From contig JAMCPD010000001.1 in assembly GCA_023379935.1 (NCBI GenBank), positions 1 through 64,000 on the forward strand: 64,000 nt of DNA. The letters run 5' to 3'. Shown piece by piece: positions 45,536 through 55,074 of the stretch (the first letter of the stretch is position 1; each line of letters opens with the position of its first letter). Made by a program: the position numbers and the translations under genes. This DNA comes from Actinomycetota bacterium (GTDB lineage Bacteria > Actinomycetota > Acidimicrobiia > Acidimicrobiales > JAMCPD01). The notes under the pieces were generated by a model that did not search any database, was not told where the DNA came from, and was given only the letters and a program-made list of their open reading frames with translations.

Positions 45536-46288
45536 ATGGATAAATATGCATCCAAGCATATCAAGTCTGAGAAAAAAGAGGAAGCGGCTATACAAAACGA
45601 TAACTTTGTTTCAACCATGGCAGCCGCAACTTCTGCTTTTGGAGATCCCACACGTCGTCAGATTTATCTATATGCCCGTGCCCATACAGGTATCACAGCT
45701 CTTGAGGTTGCCAAGGTGTTTTCACTGCATCCAAATGTTGCACGTCACCATTTAGAGCGTCTCTCAGCCGGAGGATATCTGGAAATAAAGATTAGTCGAA
45801 GAAAACCGCAAGGTGCCGGACGACCCTCTAAACGTTACTTTTTACCTGAAAAAGATGTAGTGCAAGAATTTTTATTGCAACGTGCTGAACTGCTTGTACT
45901 GCTGCTGAAAAAATCCTTGTCTTTTTTGGGACCGGCTCAAGCTGAGCAGATCGCAGAAGAGGTGGGGCGCGAATACGGTTATAAGCTTGGGTGCCGGATA
46001 TCACCTAATCAGGTTCAACGTTCCATCTACGCCGCTATGGGCACTGTTGCAGATGCTCTCACCGCACATGGATTTGCCGCTCACACTGAACAAAGAGGAG
46101 TACAAACAGCCGTAGTGTCGGAATGCTGCCCTTTTGGTGAAGCCGCCACACAGTACCCCGTGATATGCGCCATTGACAGAGGCCTAATACAGGGAATGCT
46201 GACGGCACTTTGCGGGCAAACTGAAGCGGCATCAATAACTATGTCATCAAAAGCCAAGGGTGATAGTTCTTGTGCCATATTGGCTTGA
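45536..46288 (+). CDS. SufR-like iron-sulfur HTH transcriptional regulator
   Basis: A 250-residue regulator. The N-terminal winged HTH (about residues 25-105) reads FGDPTRRQIYLYARAHTGITALEVAKVF and RHHLERLSAGGYLEIK. The C-terminal part has cysteines in the SufR pattern, Cys198-x12-Cys211-x14-Cys226, with extra Cys197 and Cys246. SufR proteins sense an Fe-S cluster and repress Fe-S assembly genes. The next gene is a cysteine desulfurase, the sulfur donor for such clusters, which supports this function. The ATG has TATACT 6 nt upstream, so a leaderless, possibly autoregulated, promoter is likely. Confidence 0.82.
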   Translation: MDKYASKHIKSEKKEEAAIQNDNFVSTMAAATSAFGDPTRRQIYLYARAHTGITALEVAKVFSLHPNVARHHLERLSAGGYLEIKISRRKPQGAGRPSKRYFLPEKDVVQEFLLQRAELLVLLLKKSLSFLGPAQAEQIAEEVGREYGYKLGCRISPNQVQRSIYAAMGTVADALTAHGFAAHTEQRGVQTAVVSECCPFGEAATQYPVICAIDRGLIQGMLTALCGQTEAASITMSSKAKGDSSCAILA

Positions 46289-46312
46289 TATACTATTGAA
46301 GGACGCTCCGTT

Positions 46313-47554
46313 TTGAGTAACCATGATCAATCGCCTAAATCTGCTCGTCATTACTTAGATCACGCATCTACCTCTCCGTTGCGCAAAGAGGTACTGGATG
46401 CTATGTTGGAATGCTTATCAGGACCTTGCCAAGGTGATCCCGGCAGAATATATGCTGAGGGTCAAGCGGGGCGAGCAGCAGTGGAAAATGCCAGGGAGGA
46501 GGTGGCATACTTTCTTGGGGTACGTCCGCGCCAAATTGTATTCACATCAAGCGCAACAGAGGCTATAAACACTGCAGTATGGTCCGCAAAACAGGTCAAT
46601 ACCTCGGGAGGGATTGTTTGTCTGCCGATAGAACACTCATCCGTTCAAAACGTCAGCAAACGATTTTCAACTCTTGTTCAGCCGGAAGTCGATCATTACG
46701 GACGCGCAAATGTAGACAGCTTTAAACAAGCCTTGGACGAAGCAACTAACTCAGGCGATAAAGCGCCACCTTTGGCCCTTGCACACTGTCAGTGGGGGAA
46801 CCACGAGATAGGAACGGTTGAACCCGTAGAAGAGATAGTCGCCGCCTGTAAAGACCGGGGTGTGCCTATTCATGTAGATGCAACCCAGGCAATGGGGCAT
46901 TTAAAGATGGATCTGGGACAACTGGATGCAGACTTTACATCGCTCAGTGTACACAAATGTGGCGGGCCAAAAGGAGTTGGAGCTTTAATAGTCAAAAAGG
47001 GCGCTCGTTTGCACCCATTGATCGTAGGGGGGGAACAAGAAAGGATGCGGCGGGCAGGAATGGAGAACACACCGGCTATAGTCGGATTTGGAGCGCTGTG
47101 TAAACTTTTATCCTCCGATAACAACGCCTTGTTAAATACCGAAATTGAAACAGCATACCGACAAACTCAAAAAATTATCCAAACCGTATCTGAGATTGGC
47201 GGGGTAAGACTTTTTGGACATTTGAATCCGAACTTGCGACTCTGTCATATAGTCTGTTTAGGGATAGATGAAATAGAGGCTGAAGGTGCTTTGCTCGCCT
47301 TGGACAAGATGGGTATTGCGGTCCATTCGGGATCCGCATGTTCATCGGAATCGGCAGAACCATCGCCGGTGTTGCAGGCAATCGGTGCGGATGCCAAGCA
47401 TTCGCTTCGAATCTCGGTCGGACACACCACAACTCAAGAAGACATCACGGCGTTGTGCGATGCACTGGCCAAAGTTATTGCCAACTTAAGGAAGCTTTCC
47501 GCCTATACCGTTGCTGGGACTACCGTGGCCTTTGAAAACTCTAACCATGGCTGA
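46313..47554 (+). CDS. Cysteine desulfurase (IscS/NifS-like)
   Basis: A 413-residue PLP enzyme that takes sulfur from cysteine for Fe-S clusters or tRNA thiolation. PLP lysine is Lys215 in SLSVHKCGGPKGVG, and the sulfur-carrying Cys343 lies in HSGSACSSESAEPS. The N-terminal YLDHASTSPLRKEVLDAM is standard for the group. It is 24 bases after the SufR-like gene and on the same strand. Its 3' end overlaps the convergent ccmH gene by 69 bases. Confidence 0.9.
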   Translation: MSNHDQSPKSARHYLDHASTSPLRKEVLDAMLECLSGPCQGDPGRIYAEGQAGRAAVENAREEVAYFLGVRPRQIVFTSSATEAINTAVWSAKQVNTSGGIVCLPIEHSSVQNVSKRFSTLVQPEVDHYGRANVDSFKQALDEATNSGDKAPPLALAHCQWGNHEIGTVEPVEEIVAACKDRGVPIHVDATQAMGHLKMDLGQLDADFTSLSVHKCGGPKGVGALIVKKGARLHPLIVGGEQERMRRAGMENTPAIVGFGALCKLLSSDNNALLNTEIETAYRQTQKIIQTVSEIGGVRLFGHLNPNLRLCHIVCLGIDEIEAEGALLALDKMGIAVHSGSACSSESAEPSPVLQAIGADAKHSLRISVGHTTTQEDITALCDALAKVIANLRKLSAYTVAGTTVAFENSNHG

Positions 47555-48592
47555 ATGCATCAACAAAAGCATCTGTCGCGACGGGTGAAGGGCAACAAAC
47601 TCATTGAACTGTATCGCCGCCTGCGCGCTGTTGTGTTTGTCCGCTAAAAGCATATATCCTAAAAACCCATGCGCATCAGCGTAGTTCGGATCATTATTTA
47701 CGGCTTTTTGAAGTAACTTAAATCCTTCTTGAACAAGCAAGGAACTGTGGGATGATACGCCTAAGGTGTTTATCAACCAACCTTCATCCGTAAGGGCCTG
47801 GGGTTGGTTGGGGGATAACTGCAGTATCTTTTGATACAGTTTTATCGCCTCCAAGTACTTGTCCTTTGTAATTAGGTAACCGGCCTGAGACAGCTCAAGA
47901 TTCACTTTCTGAGCAGTATTTAAAGTAATACCCCCGGTAAAAGTATTACCGGGTAACCGTTGAGTCGAAGCCTTTTCAAGAACTACCCCTCCCGCTATGC
48001 CAACTGACAAAATCAATGCCATCCATAAAATACCGGAATAACGCCACCTGCTTGGGGTGTTTCTTAGAAAGCCCAAGGAAGGCTCACCTGGCCAAAGGCG
48101 CTTTCTCAACCCGGGATATCTCCATAATATCAAAGCGGATACAACCAGAAAAATAGCGACCGGTGGCAATAACCACAGCCACCAATCCATACCCTGCAAC
48201 GGAGGCTTCATCAGTATTGAAGAACCATATTTTTGAACCAAAAATGACTTTATCTGAGCATCACTATACCCCTTCGACAACTCGTGAAATACGTAATGGC
48301 GAATGGTGGAAGCTATAGCTGTTTCAGACTGCAATACCGAAAGGTCAACACACACGGGACAACGTATCTGAGCGTCCAACGCTTGGGCTTTTTGTGAAAG
48401 GCTTTGATGTAGGGGAGTAAAAGTTGCGTCTATGCTAAGTGTTGCCGCCACTATGACTATGAGCAACACTACCCACCACCAATTTTTCAACTTATCAAAC
48501 CGAATAAGCGAACGAAGCGCTTTTTCAGGCTTATCTTTTGGTGAAACGGGTGTAATCTTGGTCAAAAGACCATCGCTGCCGCTGTTAATCAT
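47486..48592 (-). CDS. ccmH: Cytochrome c maturation protein CcmH fused to a CcmI-like TPR region
   Basis: A 368-residue membrane protein. A TM helix (residues 38-54) precedes the CcmH active-site motif RCPVC (Cys78, Cys81) and the YSDAQIKSFLVQKYGSSILMKPP core; another TM follows near 136-155. A third TM near 190 leads to a TPR-like domain (about 235-340). CcmH keeps apocytochrome cysteines reduced, and CcmI-type TPRs bind apocytochrome c. The gene is the last in the ccm operon; the last residues overlap the convergent cysteine desulfurase gene. Confidence 0.85.
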   Translation of the reverse strand: MINSGSDGLLTKITPVSPKDKPEKALRSLIRFDKLKNWWWVVLLIVIVAATLSIDATFTPLHQSLSQKAQALDAQIRCPVCVDLSVLQSETAIASTIRHYVFHELSKGYSDAQIKSFLVQKYGSSILMKPPLQGMDWWLWLLPPVAIFLVVSALILWRYPGLRKRLWPGEPSLGFLRNTPSRWRYSGILWMALILSVGIAGGVVLEKASTQRLPGNTFTGGITLNTAQKVNLELSQAGYLITKDKYLEAIKLYQKILQLSPNQPQALTDEGWLINTLGVSSHSSLLVQEGFKLLQKAVNNDPNYADAHGFLGYMLLADKHNSAQAAIQFNEFVALHPSRQMLLLMHSAMVRVFKGHGSPSNGIGGKLP

Positions 48593-49188
48593 ATTTCCAA
48601 CTCTGCTTTAGCTTTGGCAACTATACCCTCAAGCATCGAAGCGGTAACAGGACCGTCAATGTGGGCAACAACTATGCCGTTTGGATCGATTACAAAGGTT
48701 TCAGGAGGAGCTCTTACTCCATAATCCAACGCTAAGTGCCCTCCTTGATCAAGTAGTACAGGCCAGGTCACCGATGTTGAAGACATAAAATGGCGTACAT
48801 TGCCTAAAGTATCTGAGAAGACAACTCCGATGAGTTGTGTGCCTCCTAAGGTATCATTTTGATGAGCAAAACGTACAAGGTGAGATTGATCTTGTTGGCA
48901 CGCTGTGCACCAGCTGGCAAAAAAGTTAACCACTACAAACCTACCCCTCAAGGCAAGGAGGTTTACAGCGGTTTTTTTGAATGACGGCGGGTTGGGTGTG
49001 TACACAACTGCAGTTCCTCGTATCAAGGGTGCCGGTTTACCGACCAACGGGTCATTGACTGTATTGGATGTCACAGGTGGTCTGGTTGCCAACAGCGCGA
49101 CTAAGAAAACAATCACAACTATAACGGCAATGGAAATAACCTTTATCCGCTTGGATTCTAAACTGGCAGAGGTGTCCAAGCTACCCAT
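48589..49188 (-). CDS. ccmG: Thiol-disulfide oxidoreductase CcmG (DsbE/TlpA-like)
   Basis: A 199-residue membrane-anchored thioredoxin-like protein. N-terminal TM (about 16-34), redox motif WCTAC (Cys94, Cys97) and the TlpA-type SFxDxxG-like FVIDPNGIVVAHIDG segment. It passes electrons to CcmH and apocytochrome c. The gene overlaps ccmH by 4 bp and follows ccmF. Confidence 0.9.
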   Translation of the reverse strand: MGSLDTSASLESKRIKVISIAVIVVIVFLVALLATRPPVTSNTVNDPLVGKPAPLIRGTAVVYTPNPPSFKKTAVNLLALRGRFVVVNFFASWCTACQQDQSHLVRFAHQNDTLGGTQLIGVVFSDTLGNVRHFMSSTSVTWPVLLDQGGHLALDYGVRAPPETFVIDPNGIVVAHIDGPVTASMLEGIVAKAKAELEI

Positions 49189-49208
49189 CCTCTAATTCAG
49201 CATGGATT

Positions 49209-51278
49209 TCATGTACCATGGTCGCTTCTGTCTTTGGCGGTAATACCTTGGCGAAGTTTATGGGAGGGCTCATCAGAAAAAGAGTTGGAGCGAGAAAGGT
49301 CAGAATGCGATAAAAGCGCGGGCATGGACATACCCGCTCCGACTAACATCAACAAAGCACCCACCCACAACCAGTAAACCAGGGGTTGAACAACTACACT
49401 GACCTGAACGGGGGAACTCTTGGATGTCGGCAAGGTTGCAACGCTCAGATAAACATCTTGGAACAAACCCGAAGAGACCGAGGGGGTGGCGACCGGAGTG
49501 GTACTCGGGAAATACTCGCTGACAGCCGGGTTTAAAACCCCTTGCCCCTTTACGAAAACCAACAACTGTTCAGAAGTATAGTCTGAACCGGCAACCGACT
49601 TGGGCCCTAAGTAGGTAAAGGTATATCCGTAAGCATCCACTTTATTCCCGACAGCTAAGTTCAGCAGAGCGCGATGAGCAAAAAGGCTGGAAGCGGTAAA
49701 CGACACAGCTATTACAACTACGCCGATATGCACTGTCATGCCGCCAATCTTGGCGAGTAAGTCCAAAGTAAGTTTACTTTTATACCCGACGACAAGATAA
49801 TGGATTATACGGCTAAACGCAGACAAAAAGGCAAACGATCCAAGCCAGAATACAACCAAACCAAGCACCCCCCTAACTCCAAATGCCACACATACAACAA
49901 GTACAAGCGTGGCAGCGGATAAGGGTAACATAAGTTTACGCCTGAACTGTGCCATATCAGTAGTGTTCCAGGACAGCAAGGGGGAAACCGCCATAAAAAA
50001 CAGAATGATCAAAGACACGGGAACGAGCATGGTTGTAAAGTACGGCCTTCCAATAGTGATTTGAGAACCATCAAACCCTTGAGCGAACAGCGGAAAAACA
50101 GTTCCCACTAAAACTATAAAAGCAAAAACTCCGAATAACAGGTTGTTTGCCAAAAAAGCACCGTCTTTTGAAACAAGATTTTCTGTTTTCGCCGATGAAC
50201 GCAGGTCTCCTCCTCTGGCGGCAATCAACCCTATCCCCAACCCGGATATGACAGCAAAAAAAGCTATCAGAAAAGGTCCCAAATTTGATTCCACAAAAGC
50301 ATGAACCGATTGAATAACGCCGGATCGTGTTAGGAACGTCCCAAGCAGTACCAGGGAAAAGGTAGCTACAATCAACGAGAGGCTCCAAGCCTTCAATGTT
50401 GCATTGCGTTTTACAGAAAGAGAGGAGTGCAGATAAGCAGTGGCACATAACCATGGGAGCAGAGCTGCATTTTCAACCGGATCCCAACCCCAAAATCCAC
50501 CCCAACCCAGCACTTGATACGACCACCAGGCACCAAGAAATATCCCCGCAGAAAGAGATGCCCATGCAAACAGAACCCATTTGCGCGAAGCTTCCAAACG
50601 GCGAGGGTGCAGTTGTCCGGTTACAAGAGAGGCGATTGTAAAAGCAAACGGCACCATGAAACCTAACAATCCGAGATACAGCAGGGGTGGATGCAAAATG
50701 ACCAACGGATTGTCTGCCAGTAATACATTTGCGCCCGTACCATTGGAAGGAACATGACCTTTAAATGTCGCAAAAGGGTTAGACGGGCCAAGCATCAAAG
50801 CAAAAAAGAAGCCCGACACTATAAACCCGACTAAAGTAGCGACAGATATCCAAACATCATAACGATCTTTATACGCCACTTTTTGACCGACATTAAAACG
50901 GAGCGACCTTTTAAAATCCCTGTTCATGAAGATAACCATACAAACTAAGTACCCGCACAAAATCAATGTCCACAAAAGTATGGAACCGGCGAGACCGGAC
51001 CACATACCCGTCAAATCATACAAAAGAGGAGTTTGCAAGGAGTTGTCTTGAGCAACAAATTTGATTAAAAAATCGTGGGTGAAAAGAGCATGTATCATAG
51101 CTGCACAGGCAGTTAAAATGCCGCCGAAAGTTAAGAACGCGTATAAGCGTCCCGCCCTGAGCAACCCAGTGCGTTTGGTCAGTAAACTTCTCACCAACAC
51201 AGCTCCCCCAACCAAACAGCTTAGGAAGCCAAGAAATATACCGCCCGTTCCAAGCAAAACATTGATGTCAAACCTCAA
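49209..51278 (-). CDS. ccmF: Haem lyase CcmF
   Basis: A 689-residue polytopic membrane protein (about 14-15 TM helices). The tryptophan-rich haem-handling motif WGGFWGWDPVENAALLPWL is clear, with FLTRSGVIQSVHAF downstream and DNPLVILHPPLLYLG upstream. CcmF with CcmH joins haem to apocytochrome c. The TTG start has GAGGAGG seven bases upstream. Confidence 0.95.
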   Translation of the reverse strand: MRFDINVLLGTGGIFLGFLSCLVGGAVLVRSLLTKRTGLLRAGRLYAFLTFGGILTACAAMIHALFTHDFLIKFVAQDNSLQTPLLYDLTGMWSGLAGSILLWTLILCGYLVCMVIFMNRDFKRSLRFNVGQKVAYKDRYDVWISVATLVGFIVSGFFFALMLGPSNPFATFKGHVPSNGTGANVLLADNPLVILHPPLLYLGLLGFMVPFAFTIASLVTGQLHPRRLEASRKWVLFAWASLSAGIFLGAWWSYQVLGWGGFWGWDPVENAALLPWLCATAYLHSSLSVKRNATLKAWSLSLIVATFSLVLLGTFLTRSGVIQSVHAFVESNLGPFLIAFFAVISGLGIGLIAARGGDLRSSAKTENLVSKDGAFLANNLLFGVFAFIVLVGTVFPLFAQGFDGSQITIGRPYFTTMLVPVSLIILFFMAVSPLLSWNTTDMAQFRRKLMLPLSAATLVLVVCVAFGVRGVLGLVVFWLGSFAFLSAFSRIIHYLVVGYKSKLTLDLLAKIGGMTVHIGVVVIAVSFTASSLFAHRALLNLAVGNKVDAYGYTFTYLGPKSVAGSDYTSEQLLVFVKGQGVLNPAVSEYFPSTTPVATPSVSSGLFQDVYLSVATLPTSKSSPVQVSVVVQPLVYWLWVGALLMLVGAGMSMPALLSHSDLSRSNSFSDEPSHKLRQGITAKDRSDHGT

Positions 51279-51310
51279 GCCTTTGCCTCCTCAAGTAGTT
51301 TCAAGGTCTT

Positions 51311-51823
51311 TCAAGCGATCATGTTCAAAACAGCGCCGGTTGAAGTAAAGGGGGCCGGCGATAGTTTAACTGCGGATAGCAAAGCCGGAGTATAAACATC
51401 AGAATGTTTAACCATAAGACGTTCAGCGATAAACTCATTCCCCCGGAAATGACCGACAAGCACTACCGGAATTCCCGGCTTAAACAGTTCAGATCCAACT
51501 CCTTCAAAACGTACATCAACCTTAGCCCCATGAGCTTCAATCTCGAAATTTACAATGTCTCTGTTGCGGCTAATGCTACCTTGAACAACTGCTCCTTCAA
51601 TACGAAAAGTACTGTTACCAAGTGAAGCTTTTTGTAAAAGTGCCTGATTAACCGGTAAATAGTAGTCAAGCGCACTAGAAAGGCCCTTGTAAAACAGGAA
51701 ACCCATACCAAAGAGCACAACAACCAGTACCATTAGCATTCTGCGGTGTCTTTTGCGTGCAAAAGCCACCTGTGGATTTGAGGTGGTACTCACATCGCCA
51801 ACCATATCTGCATCATTGATCAT
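51311..51823 (-). CDS. ccmE: Haem chaperone CcmE
   Basis: A 170-residue haem chaperone with a single N-terminal TM (about 28-46) and OB-fold periplasmic domain (FRIEGAVVQGSISRNRDIVNFEIE). The covalent haem ligand is His140 in MVKHSDVYTP with Tyr144, i.e. the classical HxxxY form and not the Cys-type of some Gram-positives and archaea. It overlaps ccmD by 4 bp (ATGA). Confidence 0.92.
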   Translation of the reverse strand: MINDADMVGDVSTTSNPQVAFARKRHRRMLMVLVVVLFGMGFLFYKGLSSALDYYLPVNQALLQKASLGNSTFRIEGAVVQGSISRNRDIVNFEIEAHGAKVDVRFEGVGSELFKPGIPVVLVGHFRGNEFIAERLMVKHSDVYTPALLSAVKLSPAPFTSTGAVLNMIA

Positions 51824-51921
51824 AACTGTTTACGCAACCTCTTGGCCCGCCGGTACATAGATAGGGTGTAAAGAAACAGTGAGACAAGTATTACCGCATA
51901 ACCTGTATATATGTATACCAT
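51820..51921 (-). CDS. ccmD: CcmD-like small membrane protein
   Basis: A 33-codon frame between ccmC and ccmE: one TM helix (YTGYAVILVSLFLYTLSMY) followed by a basic tail (RRAKRLRKQL). This is the size, topology and position of CcmD, which links CcmC/CcmABC to CcmE in haem transfer. The ATG is at 51921 and the TGA stop overlaps the ccmE start (ATGA). Such short genes are usually missed by automatic calls. Confidence 0.82.
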   Translation of the reverse strand: MVYIYTGYAVILVSLFLYTLSMYRRAKRLRKQL

Positions 51922-51926
51922 AATGC

Positions 51927-52787
51927 CTAGGGGTCTTCCTCTCCATAGTAGGGGGAGTCGATAAAATCACCAGAGCGATCAGTACCAGGGCGATCAATAG
52001 GAGAATTGTCAGCTAAATTGACGGTAGGTAGACAGGCTCCCATCTTACGTTCGCTCAAGGCAGTTGCCATAGCTACTCTCTCCACATTCCCATTGAGTAC
52101 CTCAATCTTGTAGCGCTTCAACAACAGCCATACGTATAACATGGTAAATGCTCCAAATCCAAGCCCCAGTGTCCACGCCATGGAACCGTGCACCGCAACG
52201 GTTAGGGTATTCGGCTCATGAAGTGTCTTCCACCATGTGGTCGAAAAATGAATTATCGGAACATCCAAAAACGCTACCAGCCCCGCAACAGCCGAGCGTC
52301 GTGCTCTTACGCCTTCTTCGGCGGGCAAGGCGCGCAATGCAAGGTAACCCAAATAGAGTACCAGCAAAAAAGCGGTAGAAGTAAGGGTTGCATCCCATGT
52401 CCACCATACTCCCCAAGTAGCTTTGCCCCAAAGTGATCCCGAAACTATAGTTAAAGCACAAAATACAACCCCTATTTCAGCAGAAGCTCCGGCAATCCTA
52501 TCCCAAAAAATATCTCTGGTACGCCGCCATAAATAGAGTGCACCCGAAAGAGCCGTTACACCAAAAGCCATAAATGCAACCCAGGCAACCGGAGGATGTA
52601 CATAAAGCAGTCTAACCAGATTGTTCATAGTGGTCGATGGCGGAGTTACCCACAGACCCAGCCAAACCAGTAAGATTATAGCTACGGCGGAGGCAATCCC
52701 TAAAACCTGTTGGAAGAGTTGAAAACGTCGGCTTTTTAGAAATAAGGTGTCCATCCGATGTCCAAAACCGGCTTTATAAGGTGACAT
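51927..52787 (-). CDS. ccmC: Haem exporter CcmC
   Basis: A 286-residue membrane protein with six TM helices and the WWD-type haem motif WGKATWGVWWTWDATLTS, plus YVHPPVAWVAF. CcmC loads haem onto CcmE. The C-terminus is extended by about 50 residues relative to E. coli. It follows ccmB by 18 bases; the start could also be Met12. Confidence 0.94.
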   Translation of the reverse strand: MSPYKAGFGHRMDTLFLKSRRFQLFQQVLGIASAVAIILLVWLGLWVTPPSTTMNNLVRLLYVHPPVAWVAFMAFGVTALSGALYLWRRTRDIFWDRIAGASAEIGVVFCALTIVSGSLWGKATWGVWWTWDATLTSTAFLLVLYLGYLALRALPAEEGVRARRSAVAGLVAFLDVPIIHFSTTWWKTLHEPNTLTVAVHGSMAWTLGLGFGAFTMLYVWLLLKRYKIEVLNGNVERVAMATALSERKMGACLPTVNLADNSPIDRPGTDRSGDFIDSPYYGEEDP

Positions 52788-52804
52788 CGCTCACATCACT
52801 CATA

Positions 52805-53476
52805 TCATAAATCTTCCAGCAAAGGAGCAAACAACCCAATACCAAGCGCTAAGTAAACGGCATCAAAAATACATAACAAATCAAGCCACGGGACCCCCTG
52901 ATCTATATGTCCGGCAATTGCGGCTGAGAATGCTTTAGTGGCTGCAATTAGAACAGGTGCAGCTACGCCAAACAGCAACATGGGGAAAAGAGTTTGATTA
53001 ATCTTGAGGTCGGCAACTGTCAATCCATAAATTATACCAACTGCACTAAGGCCAATAGGTGTCACTATAGCAATAATTATCACAAACCAAAGATTGTTAG
53101 CAAGCTGCGAGCCATAAAATATTACTACACCCAAGCTGAGTATGACCTCCAAAACCAACAGCTGGATAGTAACAGCGGTTACCTTACCCAGAAAAATGCC
53201 TGCCGGATCAAGACCTGAAAGTCTAAAACCATCCCCAAAGCCGTCAACAGCTTCAATTGCAAAACTCCTCTGCACTGCCAACAAGGCAGCAAATAAGACA
53301 GCTAACCAGTATAAACCGGGTGTAGCAGTTATAAGCAGTTGGTTGCCAGGCCCTAATGCAAATCCAAACAGCAGCAAAACCAACAAAGCAAAAGGGACAA
53401 CCTGGTTGATTAAGATTTTAGAACGCAGTTCTATCTTCAAATCCTTCCCCATTACCAACCATGTATCACGCCACAT
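52805..53476 (-). CDS. ccmB: Haem exporter permease CcmB
   Basis: A 223-residue, six-TM permease (MGKDLKIELRSKILINQVVPFALLVLLLFGFALGPG at the start is typical) of the CcmAB transporter. ATG 53476 was chosen since it overlaps the ccmA stop by 11 bases and gives the family N-terminus; a longer frame to 53545 would run deeper into ccmA. Confidence 0.92.
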   Translation of the reverse strand: MWRDTWLVMGKDLKIELRSKILINQVVPFALLVLLLFGFALGPGNQLLITATPGLYWLAVLFAALLAVQRSFAIEAVDGFGDGFRLSGLDPAGIFLGKVTAVTIQLLVLEVILSLGVVIFYGSQLANNLWFVIIIAIVTPIGLSAVGIIYGLTVADLKINQTLFPMLLFGVAAPVLIAATKAFSAAIAGHIDQGVPWLDLLCIFDAVYLALGIGLFAPLLEDL

Positions 53477-54119
53477 GGCTAACCACCTGCCCGCCCGCCA
53501 CATAAACTTTCCTGTCAGCAATAGCGTCATCACTGTGAGAAACAAGCAGTACCGTCGTTCCGGTTTCGGTAACTTTTTTAATCATTTGATCCAACAAGGC
53601 TCTTGAGCCGGTATCCAAAGACGCATACGGTTCATCCAGCAACAGTACCCCGGGGGATCTGGCAAAAACCATAGCAATTTGCAACTTACGCCGTTGTCCC
53701 TCTGAAAGCTTTGAGACCGGTGTAGACCTCAAACGCCCGACAAGAGCAAATCTTTCAAGATGCTCATCTGCTTTAGAAATGGGAACTTTAAAAGAACGCA
53801 TGAAAAAGGCTAGGTTTTCTTCGACAGTCAACTCATCATACAAAAAACACCTATGCCCCAACATCCCAACCACACTTCGCACACCGCCACGATGTAAGGT
53901 CAAGTCATATCCAAGCACAACAGCCCTACCTGATACGATAGGGATAAGCCCCGCACAAGTTCTAAGCAAACTCGTCTTACCGGCTCCGTTTGGACCTTGA
54001 ACCAGTATTACCTCACCTTTTTCAACCTCTAAGTTGACACCAGCCAGTACAGGGAAGTTGTCAACAACTGCCACTACAGAACTAAATGCTATAGAGCGAA
54101 TTAAACTATCCACCACCAA
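53466..54119 (-). CDS. ccmA: Haem exporter ATPase CcmA
   Basis: A 217-residue ABC ATPase with Walker [12 protein letters not shown], signature [15 protein letters not shown] and Walker [14 protein letters not shown]. With CcmB it drives release of haem-loaded CcmE from CcmC. It overlaps gmd by 14 bases and ccmB by 11, so the operon is tightly coupled. Confidence 0.94.
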   Translation of the reverse strand: MVVDSLIRSIAFSSVVAVVDNFPVLAGVNLEVEKGEVILVQGPNGAGKTSLLRTCAGLIPIVSGRAVVLGYDLTLHRGGVRSVVGMLGHRCFLYDELTVEENLAFFMRSFKVPISKADEHLERFALVGRLRSTPVSKLSEGQRRKLQIAMVFARSPGVLLLDEPYASLDTGSRALLDQMIKKVTETGTTVLLVSHSDDAIADRKVYVAGGQVVSHVA

Positions 54120-55071
54120 CGAGCTTTAAGTCCGCCTCCACCATTATAGAGATCAAGCCGGAAAAATCAATCTCGGTGCTCCAACCAAGTTTAGTTCTCG
54201 ACTTAGTGGAGTCACCAACCAAAAGATCAACTTCGGCAGGTCTCAAAAGACTCTCATCCACACGGACATGGTCTTGCCAGTTCAAGCCAGCTGCCTCAAA
54301 GGCTTGCTCGGCGAACTCACGAACAGAATGCGTCTCACCTGTTGCTATCACGTAGTCATCCGGTTCATCTTGCTGCAACATCCGCCACATGGCTTTTACA
54401 TAGTCGGGTGCATAACCCCAATCGCGTCGCGCATCAAGGTTACCCAGCCTTATCTCGCTGTCCAAACCTGCCGCTATGCGGGCAACGCCATGCGTTATCT
54501 TCCGGGTGACAAACTCCATACCCCTGCGGGGGCTCTCATGATTGAAAAGTATACCCGATGAAGCATGGAGCCCATAACTTTCCCTGTAGTTAACTGTTAT
54601 CATATGCCCATAAACTTTAGCTACTCCATAGGGGCTCCTCGGATGAAATGGGGTGGTTTCTTTTTGTGGCACCTCATGGACCTTGCCAAACATCTCACTT
54701 GACGAGGCTTGATAAAACCGGATCTCCGGATTGACCATACGGATACCATCCAGCAACCTTGTCACTCCCAAAGCTGTAGTCTCTCCTGTCAACACAGGCT
54801 GGGACCATGAAGTTGGTACAAAGGACTGTGCGGCAAGATTGTAAACCTCTTCAGGGCGGTTTTCACGTAGTATATCTATAAGGGACACCTGATCAAGCAG
54901 ATCACCCGCAACCAACTTTATTCGATCTTGAAAATGAGCTATACGCTCAAAGTTGACGGTAGAGGAACGGCGAACCATGCATATTACCTCATAACCATTT
55001 TCCAAAAGAAACTCGGCTAAGTAAGAGCCGTCTTGACCCGTTACCCCGGTTATCAAAGCACGCTTAGGCAT
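54106..55071 (-). CDS. gmd: GDP-mannose 4,6-dehydratase
   Basis: A 321-residue extended SDR enzyme that makes GDP-4-keto-6-deoxymannose for fucose, rhamnose or perosamine synthesis. NADP loop is [13 protein letters not shown]; the active site has SSSEMFG and YGVAKVYGH (YxxxK). No partner sugar genes are nearby; it sits between enoyl-CoA hydratase and ccmA in the rpoBC transcription unit. Confidence 0.94.
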   Translation of the reverse strand: MPKRALITGVTGQDGSYLAEFLLENGYEVICMVRRSSTVNFERIAHFQDRIKLVAGDLLDQVSLIDILRENRPEEVYNLAAQSFVPTSWSQPVLTGETTALGVTRLLDGIRMVNPEIRFYQASSSEMFGKVHEVPQKETTPFHPRSPYGVAKVYGHMITVNYRESYGLHASSGILFNHESPRRGMEFVTRKITHGVARIAAGLDSEIRLGNLDARRDWGYAPDYVKAMWRMLQQDEPDDYVIATGETHSVREFAEQAFEAAGLNWQDHVRVDESLLRPAEVDLLVGDSTKSRTKLGWSTEIDFSGLISIMVEADLKLVGGG

Positions 55072-55074
55072 ACC

